From Deltaproteobacteria bacterium (GTDB lineage: Bacteria > Myxococcota_A > Polyangia > Polyangiales > Ga0077539), in contig JAUXYJ010000002.1 in the NCBI GenBank assembly GCA_030694465.1, positions 1 to 64,000 on the forward strand: a stretch of DNA of 64,000 nucleotides, read 5' to 3'. Under the pieces are notes generated by a model that made no database searches, was not told the DNA's origin, and saw nothing but the letters and a program-made list of their open reading frames with translations. The translations under genes and the position numbers were made by a program. This document shows, in pieces, positions 35,054-43,896 of the stretch. The stretch's first letter is position 1; each line of letters opens with the position of its first letter.

Positions 35054-35151
35054 GACGATCTTCCATCTACCGATATGCCAGACCCGACGGGTGCGCGCTT
35101 CGCAGTCCGCTCAGCCTCTGAAAAGCAGCGCACCAAGTCCATCAAAATGCA

Positions 35152-35177
35152 AAGATACATCAATCAAATTGATTGTA
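35152..35177. promoter_or_regulatory. AT-rich inverted repeat containing ATCAAATTGAT, copy 2
   Basis: GATACATCAAT and ATTGATTGTATC flank CAA, with one bulged base. The inner 11-mer ATCAAATTGAT (35161-35171) is 108 bp upstream of the sigma-54 promoter at 35053, the same offset as copy 1. Likely binding site for the adjacent activator. Confidence 0.6.
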
Positions 35178-35457
35178 TCAATCCACCGCTGCTTGTATGG
35201 ATCCATCACTATCCGTATTGCAACGCACTTCTGCGGCAAGCCCCTCACAGCAGAGGCACATCACTTTTCAGACTTGGGATGGCCCCATGGACGCTTCGCG
35301 GCGCGCTGAGCCGAGAGGTTTGCGCTGGCGCTTCGCGGGGACCTGCCCAGCGGGCGACCCCGAGACACTACGCCCCCCCAACAGTCTCTGCGAGCCACCC
35401 ACGCTCCTGAAGCTTGCTGCGACACCCGATCCGCCGACCCCGCCGCCGTCGAGACTC

Positions 35458-37134
35458 TTAACCGCCCTCGCCCGCATCGGTCTGTGTGTTCGCTGCTCGC
35501 TTTTTGCCGATCACTCCGTAGTTCTTGAGCTTGCGGTACAGCGTCGCCGAGCCGATGCGAAGCTGCTCGGCGGTGTGCGTCTGGTTGCCGCTGTTGAGCG
35601 CGAGCGCGGCGAGGATGTACTCGCGCTCGATCTCGTCGAGTGGACGCACGGCGCCGTTGGTGGCGACAGGCTTTGGGAGAGCCTGTCGGATCTCTTCGGG
35701 CAGGTCCACAAGCTCTACGCGGCTGCCTTGCGCGAGCGCTACGGCGCGCTCCATGGCGTTCTCAAGCTCGCGCACGTTGCCGGGCCAGTCGTGACGAAGC
35801 AGCTGATCCGCGGCGTTGGGCGAAAGGCCCGAGACATTGCGGCGCAACCGGAGCCCAACGTCTGCGAGCAGCACGCGGGCGAGCGGCAAGATGTCATCCC
35901 GTCGCTCACGCAGCGCTGGGACGTGCAACGCGACCACGTTGAGCCGGTAGTAAAGATCCTGCCGAAACGTGCCCTCGGCGACACCACGGACGAGGTCACG
36001 GTGCGTCGCCGCGACGATGCGCACGTCGATCTTGCGGCTCTTGCTCTCGCCCACGCGTCGGATCTCGCGCTCTTGCACTGCGCGCAGAAGCTTGACCTGC
36101 ATGCCGGGAGAGACCTCGCCGACTTCGTCCAAAAAGAGGGTCCCTGTGTTGGCCGACTCAAAGAGTCCCGGGCGATCGTGCGTCGCGCCCGTAAACGCTC
36201 CGCGCGCGTGCCCAAAGAGCTCGCTCTCAAGCAGCGTCTCGGCGATCGCGCCACAGTTGACCGCGATAAAGGGCCCCGCCGCGCGCGTGGATTCATCATG
36301 GACCAGCCGCGCGATGCGCTCTTTGCCCGAGCCACTCTCGCCCGTGATGAGCACCGTCGAGTCGACCTTGGCGACCCTGCGCGCCAAGTCGACGACCTGC
36401 TGCATCGTGGGGCTCTTGGCGATGATCCCCAGAGGGTTGTCGAGCTCGTGCGCGACACGGACGAGCGTCCGTTGGCGACCACGGAGCTTGCGCTCTGCGA
36501 CTTTGAGCGTCTCCATCACGCGCTGGAGCGAGACATCGAGGCACTCTTTGAGCTGCGATGGATCAAAGAACCGAAGCTCGTTGGCGAGCCCGTCTCCCCA
36601 CTCCGTGCGTGTGCGAGCAAACAAGTGACAGCCCGCGTCCCCCTTGCCCATGCAGCGGTCTTCGAGGACATAGATCTCTTCACCGCTGCTGCAGCTAAGG
36701 TAGCCGCTGATGAGCCCGCTGATGGTCCAACACACTGGCACGTCCGCGCGACCAAAGTGCAACAGGTGCTGCTCGGCTTCGTACGACGCGAGCAACATCA
36801 TGCCATTTTTGGATCGTGGACCCTCGGCTCCTGGCTCGATGCAGAACAGCCCTCCAAGCGCGTGCAGCCGGATCCCTGCGCCGCGCCAATCGTCCTCGCT
36901 CGCCCACTCAAACTCAGATCGCATCGCCTCGGCCATGCGCCAGCCGTGCGCAAAGCCAAACTGGGTCAGCACCGTGCGAGCCGCCGTGGAGCCAAAGTTC
37001 TCGACGAGATATTTGCGGTGAAGTCCCATCGCCACCGCGTCGAGCAAGAGCGCACGCTGTCCAGCAAAGCGGATCAGGCCGCCCGCTGGATCAAGCTCCA
37101 AGAGCTCTTTGTGGTCTAAATCGTCAACCTTCAT
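35458..37134 (-). CDS. Sigma-54 activator with XylR_N and V4R sensor domains
   Basis: 558 residues. An XylR_N-like part covers about 15-110 ([42 protein letters not shown]), then a V4R segment ([13 protein letters not shown] ... [15 protein letters not shown]), which together sense small molecules in XylR/DmpR relatives. A linker helix leads to the AAA+ domain, with GESGSGKE (Walker A), [13 protein letters not shown] (sigma-54 contact loop) and [14 protein letters not shown] (Walker B). The C-terminus is a Fis-type helix-turn-helix ([35 protein letters not shown]). The effector is unknown. It lies directly upstream of two units carrying sigma-54 promoters and is their likely regulator. Confidence 0.93.
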   Translation of the reverse strand: MKVDDLDHKELLELDPAGGLIRFAGQRALLLDAVAMGLHRKYLVENFGSTAARTVLTQFGFAHGWRMAEAMRSEFEWASEDDWRGAGIRLHALGGLFCIEPGAEGPRSKNGMMLLASYEAEQHLLHFGRADVPVCWTISGLISGYLSCSSGEEIYVLEDRCMGKGDAGCHLFARTRTEWGDGLANELRFFDPSQLKECLDVSLQRVMETLKVAERKLRGRQRTLVRVAHELDNPLGIIAKSPTMQQVVDLARRVAKVDSTVLITGESGSGKERIARLVHDESTRAAGPFIAVNCGAIAETLLESELFGHARGAFTGATHDRPGLFESANTGTLFLDEVGEVSPGMQVKLLRAVQEREIRRVGESKSRKIDVRIVAATHRDLVRGVAEGTFRQDLYYRLNVVALHVPALRERRDDILPLARVLLADVGLRLRRNVSGLSPNAADQLLRHDWPGNVRELENAMERAVALAQGSRVELVDLPEEIRQALPKPVATNGAVRPLDEIEREYILAALALNSGNQTHTAEQLRIGSATLYRKLKNYGVIGKKRAANTQTDAGEGG

Positions 37135-37171
37135 AGCCCCCTGACACTCTTTCGAATTGAAGCATCGCGTG

Positions 37172-37184
37172 ATTCATTTTGAAT
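37172..37184. promoter_or_regulatory. Inverted repeat ATTCA-TTT-TGAAT upstream of the activator gene
   Basis: Perfect 5-bp arms, 38 bases upstream of the activator start. AT-rich like the other candidate sites but different in sequence; possible autoregulatory site. Confidence 0.3.
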
Positions 37185-37270
37185 GATCAGTCTATCGACT
37201 GAGATCACGAGAGCCAATAGCCGATTGCGTTCACCGGCAAATTGAAAGAGCTTGATCGGCAGGGGGTAGG

Positions 37271-38842
37271 TCAGAGATAAGGGTTCGGATTGACCGGCGC
37301 GCCGTTGATCCGCACCTCGAAGTGCAGGTGGGCTCCGGTGGACGCGCCCGTGCTGCCAACCACACCGATCCACTGTGAGCCGCTCACCGACGCGCCCACA
37401 CCGATGCCGGGCGCGAAGTGATGTTGGTGTGCGTAGAGCGTGCTCATCCCGCCGCCGTGCGAGACCTCGATCGTGTTGCCATAGCTCCCGCGAGGGCCTG
37501 CCTGGATGACTACGCCGGGGCGGCACACTCGGATCTGCGTCACGTTGTTGGACCCGTTAAAATCAATGCCTGTGTGTAAGCGATACACACCCGAGATCGG
37601 GTGAATTCGGTACCCGTACGGAGAGGTCACTCCGCCAGGGACGGGGCGTCCCTCGCAGGGGCCCGCGCCGAGCCGCACGTTGATCGTCCGCGCGGGAGAA
37701 GGCTCGCTCAGAGCGACCTCTCCGCGCGAGACGGCCCACCGGTACGCGTGGTCTCCGGCGGTCCGTGGCGCGGTGATGCCAAAGCGCAGCGTGCTGCGAA
37801 ATCCCGGCGCGATCGGAAGGGCAAACGCGAGGTTTCCGGCACCCCACGCGCCGGGCGCCGCGGGGGCCGCGGACTGCACGCGGTAGGCAGCGTCCCAGAC
37901 CGCAGAGCCACAGTTGGCGAAGGTAATATCGGCCGAGGCAGCCTCGCCGGGGTTGAGCACGGTTGGATGATTCTGCGAGACAAATCGCACGGGAGAACTA
38001 TTTTCACCGCAGTCAAAACGGTGGTTCACCCGAAAGGTCTGCTCGGGCGAAGCGTCTCCGAGCGAGGCTCCGTCGCGCTCGATGCGCCACGCGTAGGGAT
38101 AGACCCCCGGGGCGCTGGGGGTGGTCCCCGCGATCGGGACGGTCACCTCGGAGCCGTACGTGACATCCGTGGGCAGCGGCACGCGCGTGACCCCCACATG
38201 CGAGACCCCCATCGCGAGGGAGGTCACGAGCGAGACACTCTCGCGCGTCCAGGGCTCTTGGCCACAGTTGGCGAAGGTCACCGCGCCACGGACGGGCTCG
38301 CCCACCCCGAGGTCGTCGGCAAATCGTTGCTGTGATCGAAACCGCGCCACGGGCCCCTCGACCGCGCAATCCGCCGCGGCCTGCACCACCACGGGGACCT
38401 CGGGCGAGGGCTCTTGAAAGCTCTCTCCTCCCTCACGCGCGATCACCCACGCAAACGCATACGTCCCGTTGTCCACGGGCGCGCGCACTTCAAACGGGAT
38501 CTCAACGCGCCCTCCCACGGGCACCTCGCGTGAGAGCGCGACCCGCGCGACACCCCACACGTTGCTCGCGCCCGGTCTCGGAATCAGTGCAAATTCACCC
38601 GCAGACCACGCCTGCCCGCTGCAGTTATCAAACGTGACGCTCACCTGCGCGCGCTCTCCGGGCCGCATCGCGCTCGGGGGCATCCGCTGCCCTCGAAACT
38701 GCGCCGACGCCTGCCCCACAACACAGCCCCCGGCGTCTCCCGGCCCCGGATCGCCGCCGTCACCCCACGGCTCCATCGGCCCCGCGCACGAGAGCCCAAG
38801 CATCGTGGTCGAAATCGCTGCAAACAGTCTCACGCAACGCAT
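37271..38842 (-). CDS. Lipoprotein with NBR1-type Ig repeats and M23 peptidase domain
   Basis: 523 residues from MRCVRLFAAISTTMLGLSCAG, lipobox LGLSC. Three repeats of about 110 residues follow, each with a pattern like RFxSQ...LxPGExxxxxVTFxNCGxxxW, the signature of the NBR1 central (Ig-like) domain. The C-terminal 140 residues are an M23 metallopeptidase: SPYGYRIHPISGVYRLHTGIDF supplies the first His and Asp ligands, HGGGMSTLYAHQHHF the middle part and GAHLHFEVRINGAPVNP the HxH. It probably cuts or binds peptidoglycan at the outer membrane, with the Ig repeats as a spacer or binding arm. Confidence 0.9.
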   Translation of the reverse strand: MRCVRLFAAISTTMLGLSCAGPMEPWGDGGDPGPGDAGGCVVGQASAQFRGQRMPPSAMRPGERAQVSVTFDNCSGQAWSAGEFALIPRPGASNVWGVARVALSREVPVGGRVEIPFEVRAPVDNGTYAFAWVIAREGGESFQEPSPEVPVVVQAAADCAVEGPVARFRSQQRFADDLGVGEPVRGAVTFANCGQEPWTRESVSLVTSLAMGVSHVGVTRVPLPTDVTYGSEVTVPIAGTTPSAPGVYPYAWRIERDGASLGDASPEQTFRVNHRFDCGENSSPVRFVSQNHPTVLNPGEAASADITFANCGSAVWDAAYRVQSAAPAAPGAWGAGNLAFALPIAPGFRSTLRFGITAPRTAGDHAYRWAVSRGEVALSEPSPARTINVRLGAGPCEGRPVPGGVTSPYGYRIHPISGVYRLHTGIDFNGSNNVTQIRVCRPGVVIQAGPRGSYGNTIEVSHGGGMSTLYAHQHHFAPGIGVGASVSGSQWIGVVGSTGASTGAHLHFEVRINGAPVNPNPYL

Positions 38843-38868
38843 CGTGATTCGAGCCTTTCGGGTGTTAT

Positions 38869-40380
38869 CTACCAAGTGACCGCCACCGGCCCGCGCTGCT
38901 CGCCGAGCGCGCCAATGCCCAGCGAGCCCGCTTCGTTCGAGCCCCAACAACGCACGCTGCGGTCTTGCAAGACCGCGCACGAGGTCCCGCCTCCCGAGCT
39001 CACCGCGCGCACCCCCAACAGCGGGTTGGTCGCGGCGGATCCCGGCGACGCGATCACACGCACGAGCCTCGGTCCGCCCTCGTTAAGCTGGCCATCTCCG
39101 AGCTCACCGTTGCGGTTGGCTCCCCAACAGCGAACGGTCTGATCGTCGAGCAAGACGCAGCCCATCGAGCCACCCGCCGAGAGAGAGACTGCCTGCGGAT
39201 TTGCAGGCTCTTCGACGTCGACACTCGCGCTCACGTCAGCGCCCGACTCTGCGCTCGCATCGGTGCTCGCGTCCGCATTGGTGCTCGCGCTCGCGTCCAT
39301 CCTCGGTGTCATCGCGTCTGCGCTCATCGCGTCTGCGCTCATCGCGCCATCACGCACGCTTGCGTCTTGCGTCGCTCCCGCGTCGGGCATCTCGGTGATC
39401 AACGTGCCCTCGAACCCCTCGACCGCGACGGGGCCCGAGACGCACGCGTTGGCACACGGCGCAAACGGAGGCGCGGGCACAGGCACCCCGAGCTGCCCAC
39501 GATCATTGCGGCCCCAGCACAAGACCGCGCCATCGCTGCGCTGCGCGCACGTGTGGTGCCCTCCAGCGACCAGCGATTGCACGCCTGAGAGCGTCACCGT
39601 GTCGGCACGCACGGGCTCTGCGACGGTGCGCGCCATCGCGCTCGCCGGGCCCGCACCGAGCTCGCCGTCTACGTTGGATCCCCAGCAAAAAACCTGCCCA
39701 TTCATCGTTCGCGCGCAAGAATGAACCTCGCCCGCCACGACCTCGACCGCCGCGCGCACCGAGGCCACACGCACCGGAGTCTTCGCACACGAGACGCTCT
39801 GCCCGTCGAGCATGCACGTCGCGCTCGTGGCCTCTACGCCGAGCTGCCCGCGATCGTTCGCGCCCCAACACCACACGTTCCCTTGCGAGACCGCGCAGCT
39901 GTGCCGAAGCCCCGTCGCGAGCGAGGTCACCTCGGTGAGCGCGCCCACCGCGACCGGGACCGTGCTGGGCAGCGTGGCGCCGTTTCCGAGCTGGCCCGTA
40001 GTGTTGCCTCCCCAGCAAATCACCGCGCCGTTTGCGTTAAGCCCGCACGCATGCGCGCCCCCCGTCCGCACAACGGTCACTCCCGTCGCGCCTCCCACTT
40101 GCTGTGGAAACATATGGCACGCCACCGACCGCGTCTGCCCGTTGGCCAAGCGCTCGGGGCACAGATCGCTGCTCTCGTAGCCAAGCTGCCGTTCATCATT
40201 GCGCCCCCAGCACCACACCGTCTGATCGCCGAGCGCGGCACACGCAAACCGGTTGCCCACGCTCACCTGCGACACACATCGGCTGCGACTCTGCCCGTTG
40301 CAACCCACCACAGGCGGCGGCACCGAAGGACCACACGAGGCAAGAAAGAGCGCAAAAATCATCCCTGCAATGGGTCTCAT
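38869..40380 (-). CDS. RCC1-repeat lipoprotein
   Basis: 503 residues. MRPIAGMIFALFLASCG is a lipoprotein signal (lipobox LASC). At least six RCC1-type repeats of about 50 residues follow, each with CWGxNxxGQLGxG (CWGRNDERQLGY, CWGGNTTGQLGNG, CWGANDRGQLGV, CWGSNVDGELGAG, CWGRNDRGQLGV, CWGSNEAGSLGIG), forming a seven-bladed propeller. Between blades five and six is a linker rich in Asp, Ala, Ser and Met (AMSADAMSADAM), probably disordered. A surface binding protein; partner unknown. It starts from the ATG at 40380. Confidence 0.9.
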   Translation of the reverse strand: MRPIAGMIFALFLASCGPSVPPPVVGCNGQSRSRCVSQVSVGNRFACAALGDQTVWCWGRNDERQLGYESSDLCPERLANGQTRSVACHMFPQQVGGATGVTVVRTGGAHACGLNANGAVICWGGNTTGQLGNGATLPSTVPVAVGALTEVTSLATGLRHSCAVSQGNVWCWGANDRGQLGVEATSATCMLDGQSVSCAKTPVRVASVRAAVEVVAGEVHSCARTMNGQVFCWGSNVDGELGAGPASAMARTVAEPVRADTVTLSGVQSLVAGGHHTCAQRSDGAVLCWGRNDRGQLGVPVPAPPFAPCANACVSGPVAVEGFEGTLITEMPDAGATQDASVRDGAMSADAMSADAMTPRMDASASTNADASTDASAESGADVSASVDVEEPANPQAVSLSAGGSMGCVLLDDQTVRCWGANRNGELGDGQLNEGGPRLVRVIASPGSAATNPLLGVRAVSSGGGTSCAVLQDRSVRCWGSNEAGSLGIGALGEQRGPVAVTW

Positions 40381-40455
40381 CAAGCAGAGAGTCTAACAGA
40401 GCGCGCTACGGGTCACCACTCGCGCGACACGGTCACCAAGACCTACACGTGCGAC

Positions 40456-40471
40456 CCGGCGACGTCGCCGG
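40456..40471. repeat. Palindrome CCGGCGACGTCGCCGG, copy 7
   Basis: Perfect copy ten bases beyond the stop of the 415-aa lipoprotein gene, between two minus-strand genes. Confidence 0.85.
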
Positions 40472-40480
40472 ATGGGCCCA

Positions 40481-41728
40481 CTAGTGACCGAGCCCACGCA
40501 TGGACTCTCGCATCGAGTACGGGCGCTCGACGCCCATGGGGCGATCAAGAATTACCCACCCGGTGTCCTCGCTGTAGCGCAACAGTCCCCAGGCTGTCGG
40601 GCTCACGATGCGCATCCGCGAGTCGAGCGCGCCGAGGGTCACCCCGCGACCTACCTCAAGCACGCGCAACAGAGACACCCCATCCATCACAAGCATCCGC
40701 GAGCCCAACAGCAAGAGCGTCTCGCGGCCGTTGAAGCTCCCCGTGAGCTCATACTCTCCGGCCACACGCCCCAAGGACTGCCGCGCGCTCTGCAGCTGCG
40801 CATAGAGGTCATGGGCGACGAGGTCTCCGTCGCTCACGCTCTCGCGGCGATAACCCCAGCCGTCACGCCCCACAGTGACCGCGTTGTTCGAGGCGTCCAC
40901 ATCCAAGCGAAACCACGAGGTCTCGCCCACACGCAGCATCCAGCGACCAAAGTGCCCGTCGCCATGCACGTTCTCTTGGTCAAAAGTCTGCTGCAGATTT
41001 CCGTCGCGATCGACAAAGAGACCGGTCGAATACTCTGCATCGGTGGGCACCGCGAGCTCGGTCCACGTGCGCCCACCGTCCAGCGATTTGCGCATCCAAC
41101 GCACTGGCGGCAGCGGCACGCGTGGTGGCTCGTCATTGCGCGTAAGCTCCATATTCTCGGCGAGCTCGGTCGCGCACAGCGTGTAGATGGCACCAAAGCC
41201 CACGCCCAACGCGCGGCCCGCGCCCGAAAGACAGACCTGCAATCGCTCGCTCTGGCTCGCCCCAACCCGGCGCACATCCAGTCCGTTGTGTGTGAGCCAG
41301 TACACGTCGCCGTGTGCGTCAATGCTCACCGACTCGCTGCGCGCGGTGACAGGCATCGCGAAGCGCTCCCAGGTCACGCCGTCGTCGAGACTTCGCGCGA
41401 TCGAGCGCGGATAGACCGCGACAATCCGCGTAGGGTCTTCGAGCGCGACCCTCACCGCCACCGCCACGTTGACCCCGCGCGGAGCAGGCCCGTCCATCAG
41501 CGAGGGCAGAGGGCGCACCCGCGCCTGCGCCCATTTGATCGGCAACGCAAGAGACGCGCGCACCGGCTCGTGCACATCGGGCGCCCTCGGGACGTCGCCT
41601 GCGCTTGCGTCACGCACGCCGCTGTCCGCCACCAAGAACTCAGGAGCGATCACGGCCCTACGAGAACGACATCCAGCGAGCAAAATCTCAATCAAAATCA
41701 ACAAAACCACTGCACACGTTTGGGTCAT
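40481..41728 (-). CDS. BNR/sialidase-like propeller lipoprotein, paralogue 1
   Basis: 415 residues. MTQTCAVVLLILIEILLAGC is a lipoprotein signal. The rest has BNR (Asp-box-like) motifs, SLDDGVTWERFAMP and SLDGGRTWTELAVP, alternating with DAHGDVYWLTHNGL and GFGAIYTLCA, typical of a beta-propeller of the sialidase or photosynthesis-stability type. No sialidase catalytic arginine triad can be made out. Paralogue of the next upstream gene, sharing phrases such as SVDxDAHGDVYWLT and FNGRETLL. Confidence 0.75.
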   Translation of the reverse strand: MTQTCAVVLLILIEILLAGCRSRRAVIAPEFLVADSGVRDASAGDVPRAPDVHEPVRASLALPIKWAQARVRPLPSLMDGPAPRGVNVAVAVRVALEDPTRIVAVYPRSIARSLDDGVTWERFAMPVTARSESVSIDAHGDVYWLTHNGLDVRRVGASQSERLQVCLSGAGRALGVGFGAIYTLCATELAENMELTRNDEPPRVPLPPVRWMRKSLDGGRTWTELAVPTDAEYSTGLFVDRDGNLQQTFDQENVHGDGHFGRWMLRVGETSWFRLDVDASNNAVTVGRDGWGYRRESVSDGDLVAHDLYAQLQSARQSLGRVAGEYELTGSFNGRETLLLLGSRMLVMDGVSLLRVLEVGRGVTLGALDSRMRIVSPTAWGLLRYSEDTGWVILDRPMGVERPYSMRESMRGLGH

Positions 41729-41772
41729 CTTGCGCTCGCCATCTCAACCTCAGAGACTCACACGATGTCTAC

Positions 41773-41788
41773 CCGGCGACGTCGCCGG
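41773..41788. repeat. Palindrome CCGGCGACGTCGCCGG, copy 8
   Basis: Perfect copy between the two BNR-like paralogues, ten bases after the stop of paralogue 2. Confidence 0.85.
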
Positions 41789-41797
41789 ACAAGTCAC

Positions 41798-42928
41798 TCA
41801 GCGCCCGTCCAAGCGCTCCCAGTGTGCGCCATCGCTTGAGCGCAAGAGGCCCCACCGGGACGCCACAATGAGCCGCTGGCGTGCGTCTAAGCGCACTTCA
41901 GTCAGCGAATTAGAAAGCGACAGCGTGCGCACAAGCGAAGGCCCGCTCATCACCAACATCCGATCGCCCATCACCAAGAGCGTCTCACGGCCATTGTAGC
42001 TCCCCTCAATAGCGAGGTCCGTCACCACCTTCGCGATCACCCGACGCTCGCTCGCCGACTGTGCATACAGCACCATCACCGAGCCCTCTTGCGAATAGTC
42101 TCGCTCGGCGTGATAGCCCCAGCCACCGCGCCCAGCGATCGTAGACGGCTCACTCGAATCGGGGTCTCCGGCGAGCCACGCGCTCGCGCCGTGAGACAGG
42201 CTGCTGCGCCCCTGAATCAGACCGCCACACGCGAGATCATGCTGGTAAAATTGCGCGAGACCTCCGTCTTCGTCGACGGCGAGGTCCAGCGTATAGCCAG
42301 CGTACTCGGGCACCGCGAGGTCGCTCCACGCGAGCCCCCGATTGACCGACATGCGCAGTGACTCACCGAGCTCGCCCTCGCCCCGCGCACAGAGCACATA
42401 GAGCGCGTGATGCCCCACCAAAAGCGCGCGCGCGCTCGACCGAGGACAGCTCGCCAGAGACTCGTCACGCTCGGCGCCCACACGACGCACCCACAACCTC
42501 TGTGCGGTGAGCCAATAGACATCGCCATGCTCGTCAATCGACACGCTGTGCTCGATCGCGGCGCGAGGCAACACCATGCGCTCCCAGGTCGCGCCATCGT
42601 CCACACTGCGCGCAGCGTACGCGGGATAGATCGCGAGCACTGCCGACGGCTGATCCATCGACACGCGCACCTCGTGCGGCACATCGGCCGCGAGCACCGC
42701 GACGTGCTCCCCCATCAAGGGCTCAGCCGAGACCGACCGCGCGACCCAGTGCAACGGGAGCTGGTCCACCGCGGACACCGTGGGCACAGTGGGCACCGTG
42801 GGCACGACCCGAGGCGAGGGCACCACTCTAGGCTCGGCGCGCGGCTCAAAGCTCACATGCAACGAGCACCCCACAAGCACCACCGTCGCAAAAGTAGAAA
42901 CCAAAGACGCATTGCTACGCTGGATCAT
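41798..42928 (-). CDS. BNR/sialidase-like propeller lipoprotein, paralogue 2
   Basis: 376 residues from MIQRSNASLVSTFATVVLVGC (lipobox LVGC). Same architecture as the 415-aa paralogue: SVDDGATWERMVLP, SIDEHGDVYWLTAQRLWVRRVGAE, GLAWSDLAVPEYAG and SYNGRETLLVMGDRMLVMSGPSLVRTL. The two genes probably arose by tandem duplication and have diverged strongly. An upstream in-frame extension to 43129 crosses a palindrome copy and is not used. Confidence 0.75.
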   Translation of the reverse strand: MIQRSNASLVSTFATVVLVGCSLHVSFEPRAEPRVVPSPRVVPTVPTVPTVSAVDQLPLHWVARSVSAEPLMGEHVAVLAADVPHEVRVSMDQPSAVLAIYPAYAARSVDDGATWERMVLPRAAIEHSVSIDEHGDVYWLTAQRLWVRRVGAERDESLASCPRSSARALLVGHHALYVLCARGEGELGESLRMSVNRGLAWSDLAVPEYAGYTLDLAVDEDGGLAQFYQHDLACGGLIQGRSSLSHGASAWLAGDPDSSEPSTIAGRGGWGYHAERDYSQEGSVMVLYAQSASERRVIAKVVTDLAIEGSYNGRETLLVMGDRMLVMSGPSLVRTLSLSNSLTEVRLDARQRLIVASRWGLLRSSDGAHWERLDGR

Positions 42929-43066
42929 CGTGTGGGGAGCCTGTGCATCGTCTGTTCCATGAGCACAATGACAGCAAAAACGTGGTCTCGCTGGCAACTT
43001 TGTCGCTTCGGATACACACGCCGTGTGTCTCAAATCCCACAGCACACGTTGTCGTAGCGCGAAGAC

Positions 43067-43082
43067 CCGGCGACGTCGCCGG
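43067..43082. repeat. Palindrome CCGGCGACGTCGCCGG, copy 9
   Basis: Perfect copy in the divergent gap between BNR paralogue 2 and the methyltransferase gene. Confidence 0.85.
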
Positions 43083-43176
43083 ACAATCCCTCGCCGTGAC
43101 CTCTCTGTGTTTGGCAGCGCTCGCCACATGAGCCCCTATCGTCCCATGCACACGTGGCAGACTCCGCACATCTCCC

Positions 43177-43890
43177 GTGGCCGACCCAACACCCTCGCGC
43201 AAAGTCTATGCACAAGACGCCCTCGCCTGGCTCGATCAACACATGCCGCTCGTCGGCGCGTCCATCGTGACCTCGCTGCCCGACGTGTCTGAGCTGCGAG
43301 CGCTGGACCTCGCCGCCTGGCAAGACTGGTTTGTCACCGCAGCCGAGAAGTGCGCGCTCGCCACCGACCCACACGGAATCGCTGTTTTTTATCAGACCGA
43401 TGCAAAGATCAACGGGCGCTGGGTCGACAAGTCCGCCCTGGTCCACCGTGGCGTCGCGCGCACCGCGCTCGTGCCGGTGTTTCACTGGATTGTCTTGCGC
43501 GGAGGGGACCTCAAGCGCGGAGGTTCGCGGGCACAGTACTCACACTTGCTAGGGTTTTCGCAGCACGCGCTGCTCAACCTCGCGCTGGGATTGCCCGACG
43601 TGATCGCCGACGCAGGCCCCACCACCTGGACCCGCGGCATGGGGCTCTACGCTTGTGAGACCGCGTGCAACGCCGTGCAAAAACTCACACCAACGCGCAC
43701 CATCGTCGACCCGTTTTGTGGGCATGGATCGGTGCTCGCGGTCGCCAACGCGATGGGGCTCGACGCCGTCGGGGTCGAGCTCGGACAGCGTCGCGCTCAA
43801 CGCGCTCGCAACCTCACACACAGCGCGCTCGCACTCGGAGAGCCACGGCGAGAGAAGCTCAGCGCGAGCGACCCGGCGACGTCGCCGTAG
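43177..43890 (+). CDS. SAM-dependent methyltransferase, possibly nucleic-acid type
   Basis: 237 residues from a GTG; the first internal ATG is 22 codons in. The C-terminal part has IVDPFCGHGSVLAVANAMGLDAVGVELGQRRAQRARN, where DPFCGHGS is motif I-like as in DNA/RNA methylases of the TRM11 or DNMT-like type, and VGVEL is motif II. No NPPY motif is visible. The start TPSRKVYAQDALAWLDQH is family-specific. The last residues, DPATSP, and the stop are encoded by a palindrome copy with one changed base (43873-43888), so the repeat may have reshaped the gene end. Confidence 0.65.
   Translation: MADPTPSRKVYAQDALAWLDQHMPLVGASIVTSLPDVSELRALDLAAWQDWFVTAAEKCALATDPHGIAVFYQTDAKINGRWVDKSALVHRGVARTALVPVFHWIVLRGGDLKRGGSRAQYSHLLGFSQHALLNLALGLPDVIADAGPTTWTRGMGLYACETACNAVQKLTPTRTIVDPFCGHGSVLAVANAMGLDAVGVELGQRRAQRARNLTHSALALGEPRREKLSASDPATSP
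43873..43888. repeat. Palindrome copy with a changed last base, copy 10
   Basis: CCGGCGACGTCGCCGT, 15 of 16 bases. It encodes the last codons of the methyltransferase gene; the changed base helps form its TAG stop. Confidence 0.75.
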
Positions 43891-43896
43891 GGTGCG

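Larger units (their letters stand above)
34824..35457. other. Regulatory intergenic region upstream of the copper ATPase
   Basis: 634 bases without a gene between the ATPase start and the stop of the sigma-54 activator gene. Holds a long 5' leader, the sigma-54 promoter (35038-35053) and an AT-rich inverted repeat (35152-35177). 35180-35457 shows nothing I can name. Confidence 0.6.

Noticed and set aside
35157..35177. FNR/DNR-type site near 35161
   Set aside because: FNR boxes read TTGAT-N4-ATCAA. Here the half-sites are in the opposite order in the core, and the TTGAT...ATCAA pair that exists has a 3-base gap.
35173..37119. 648-codon open frame on the plus strand
   Set aside because: Lies opposite the sigma-54 activator, whose motifs are unmistakable. 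It is a mirror of high-GC codon use and has no family signature.
40472..41839. 455-codon plus-strand frame
   Set aside because: Antisense to the BNR-like lipoprotein; composition (many His, Arg, Gln) is typical of shadow frames.
41798..43129. Long N-terminal form of BNR paralogue 2
   Set aside because: The extension crosses an intergenic palindrome and would hide the lipoprotein signal that starts at 42928.
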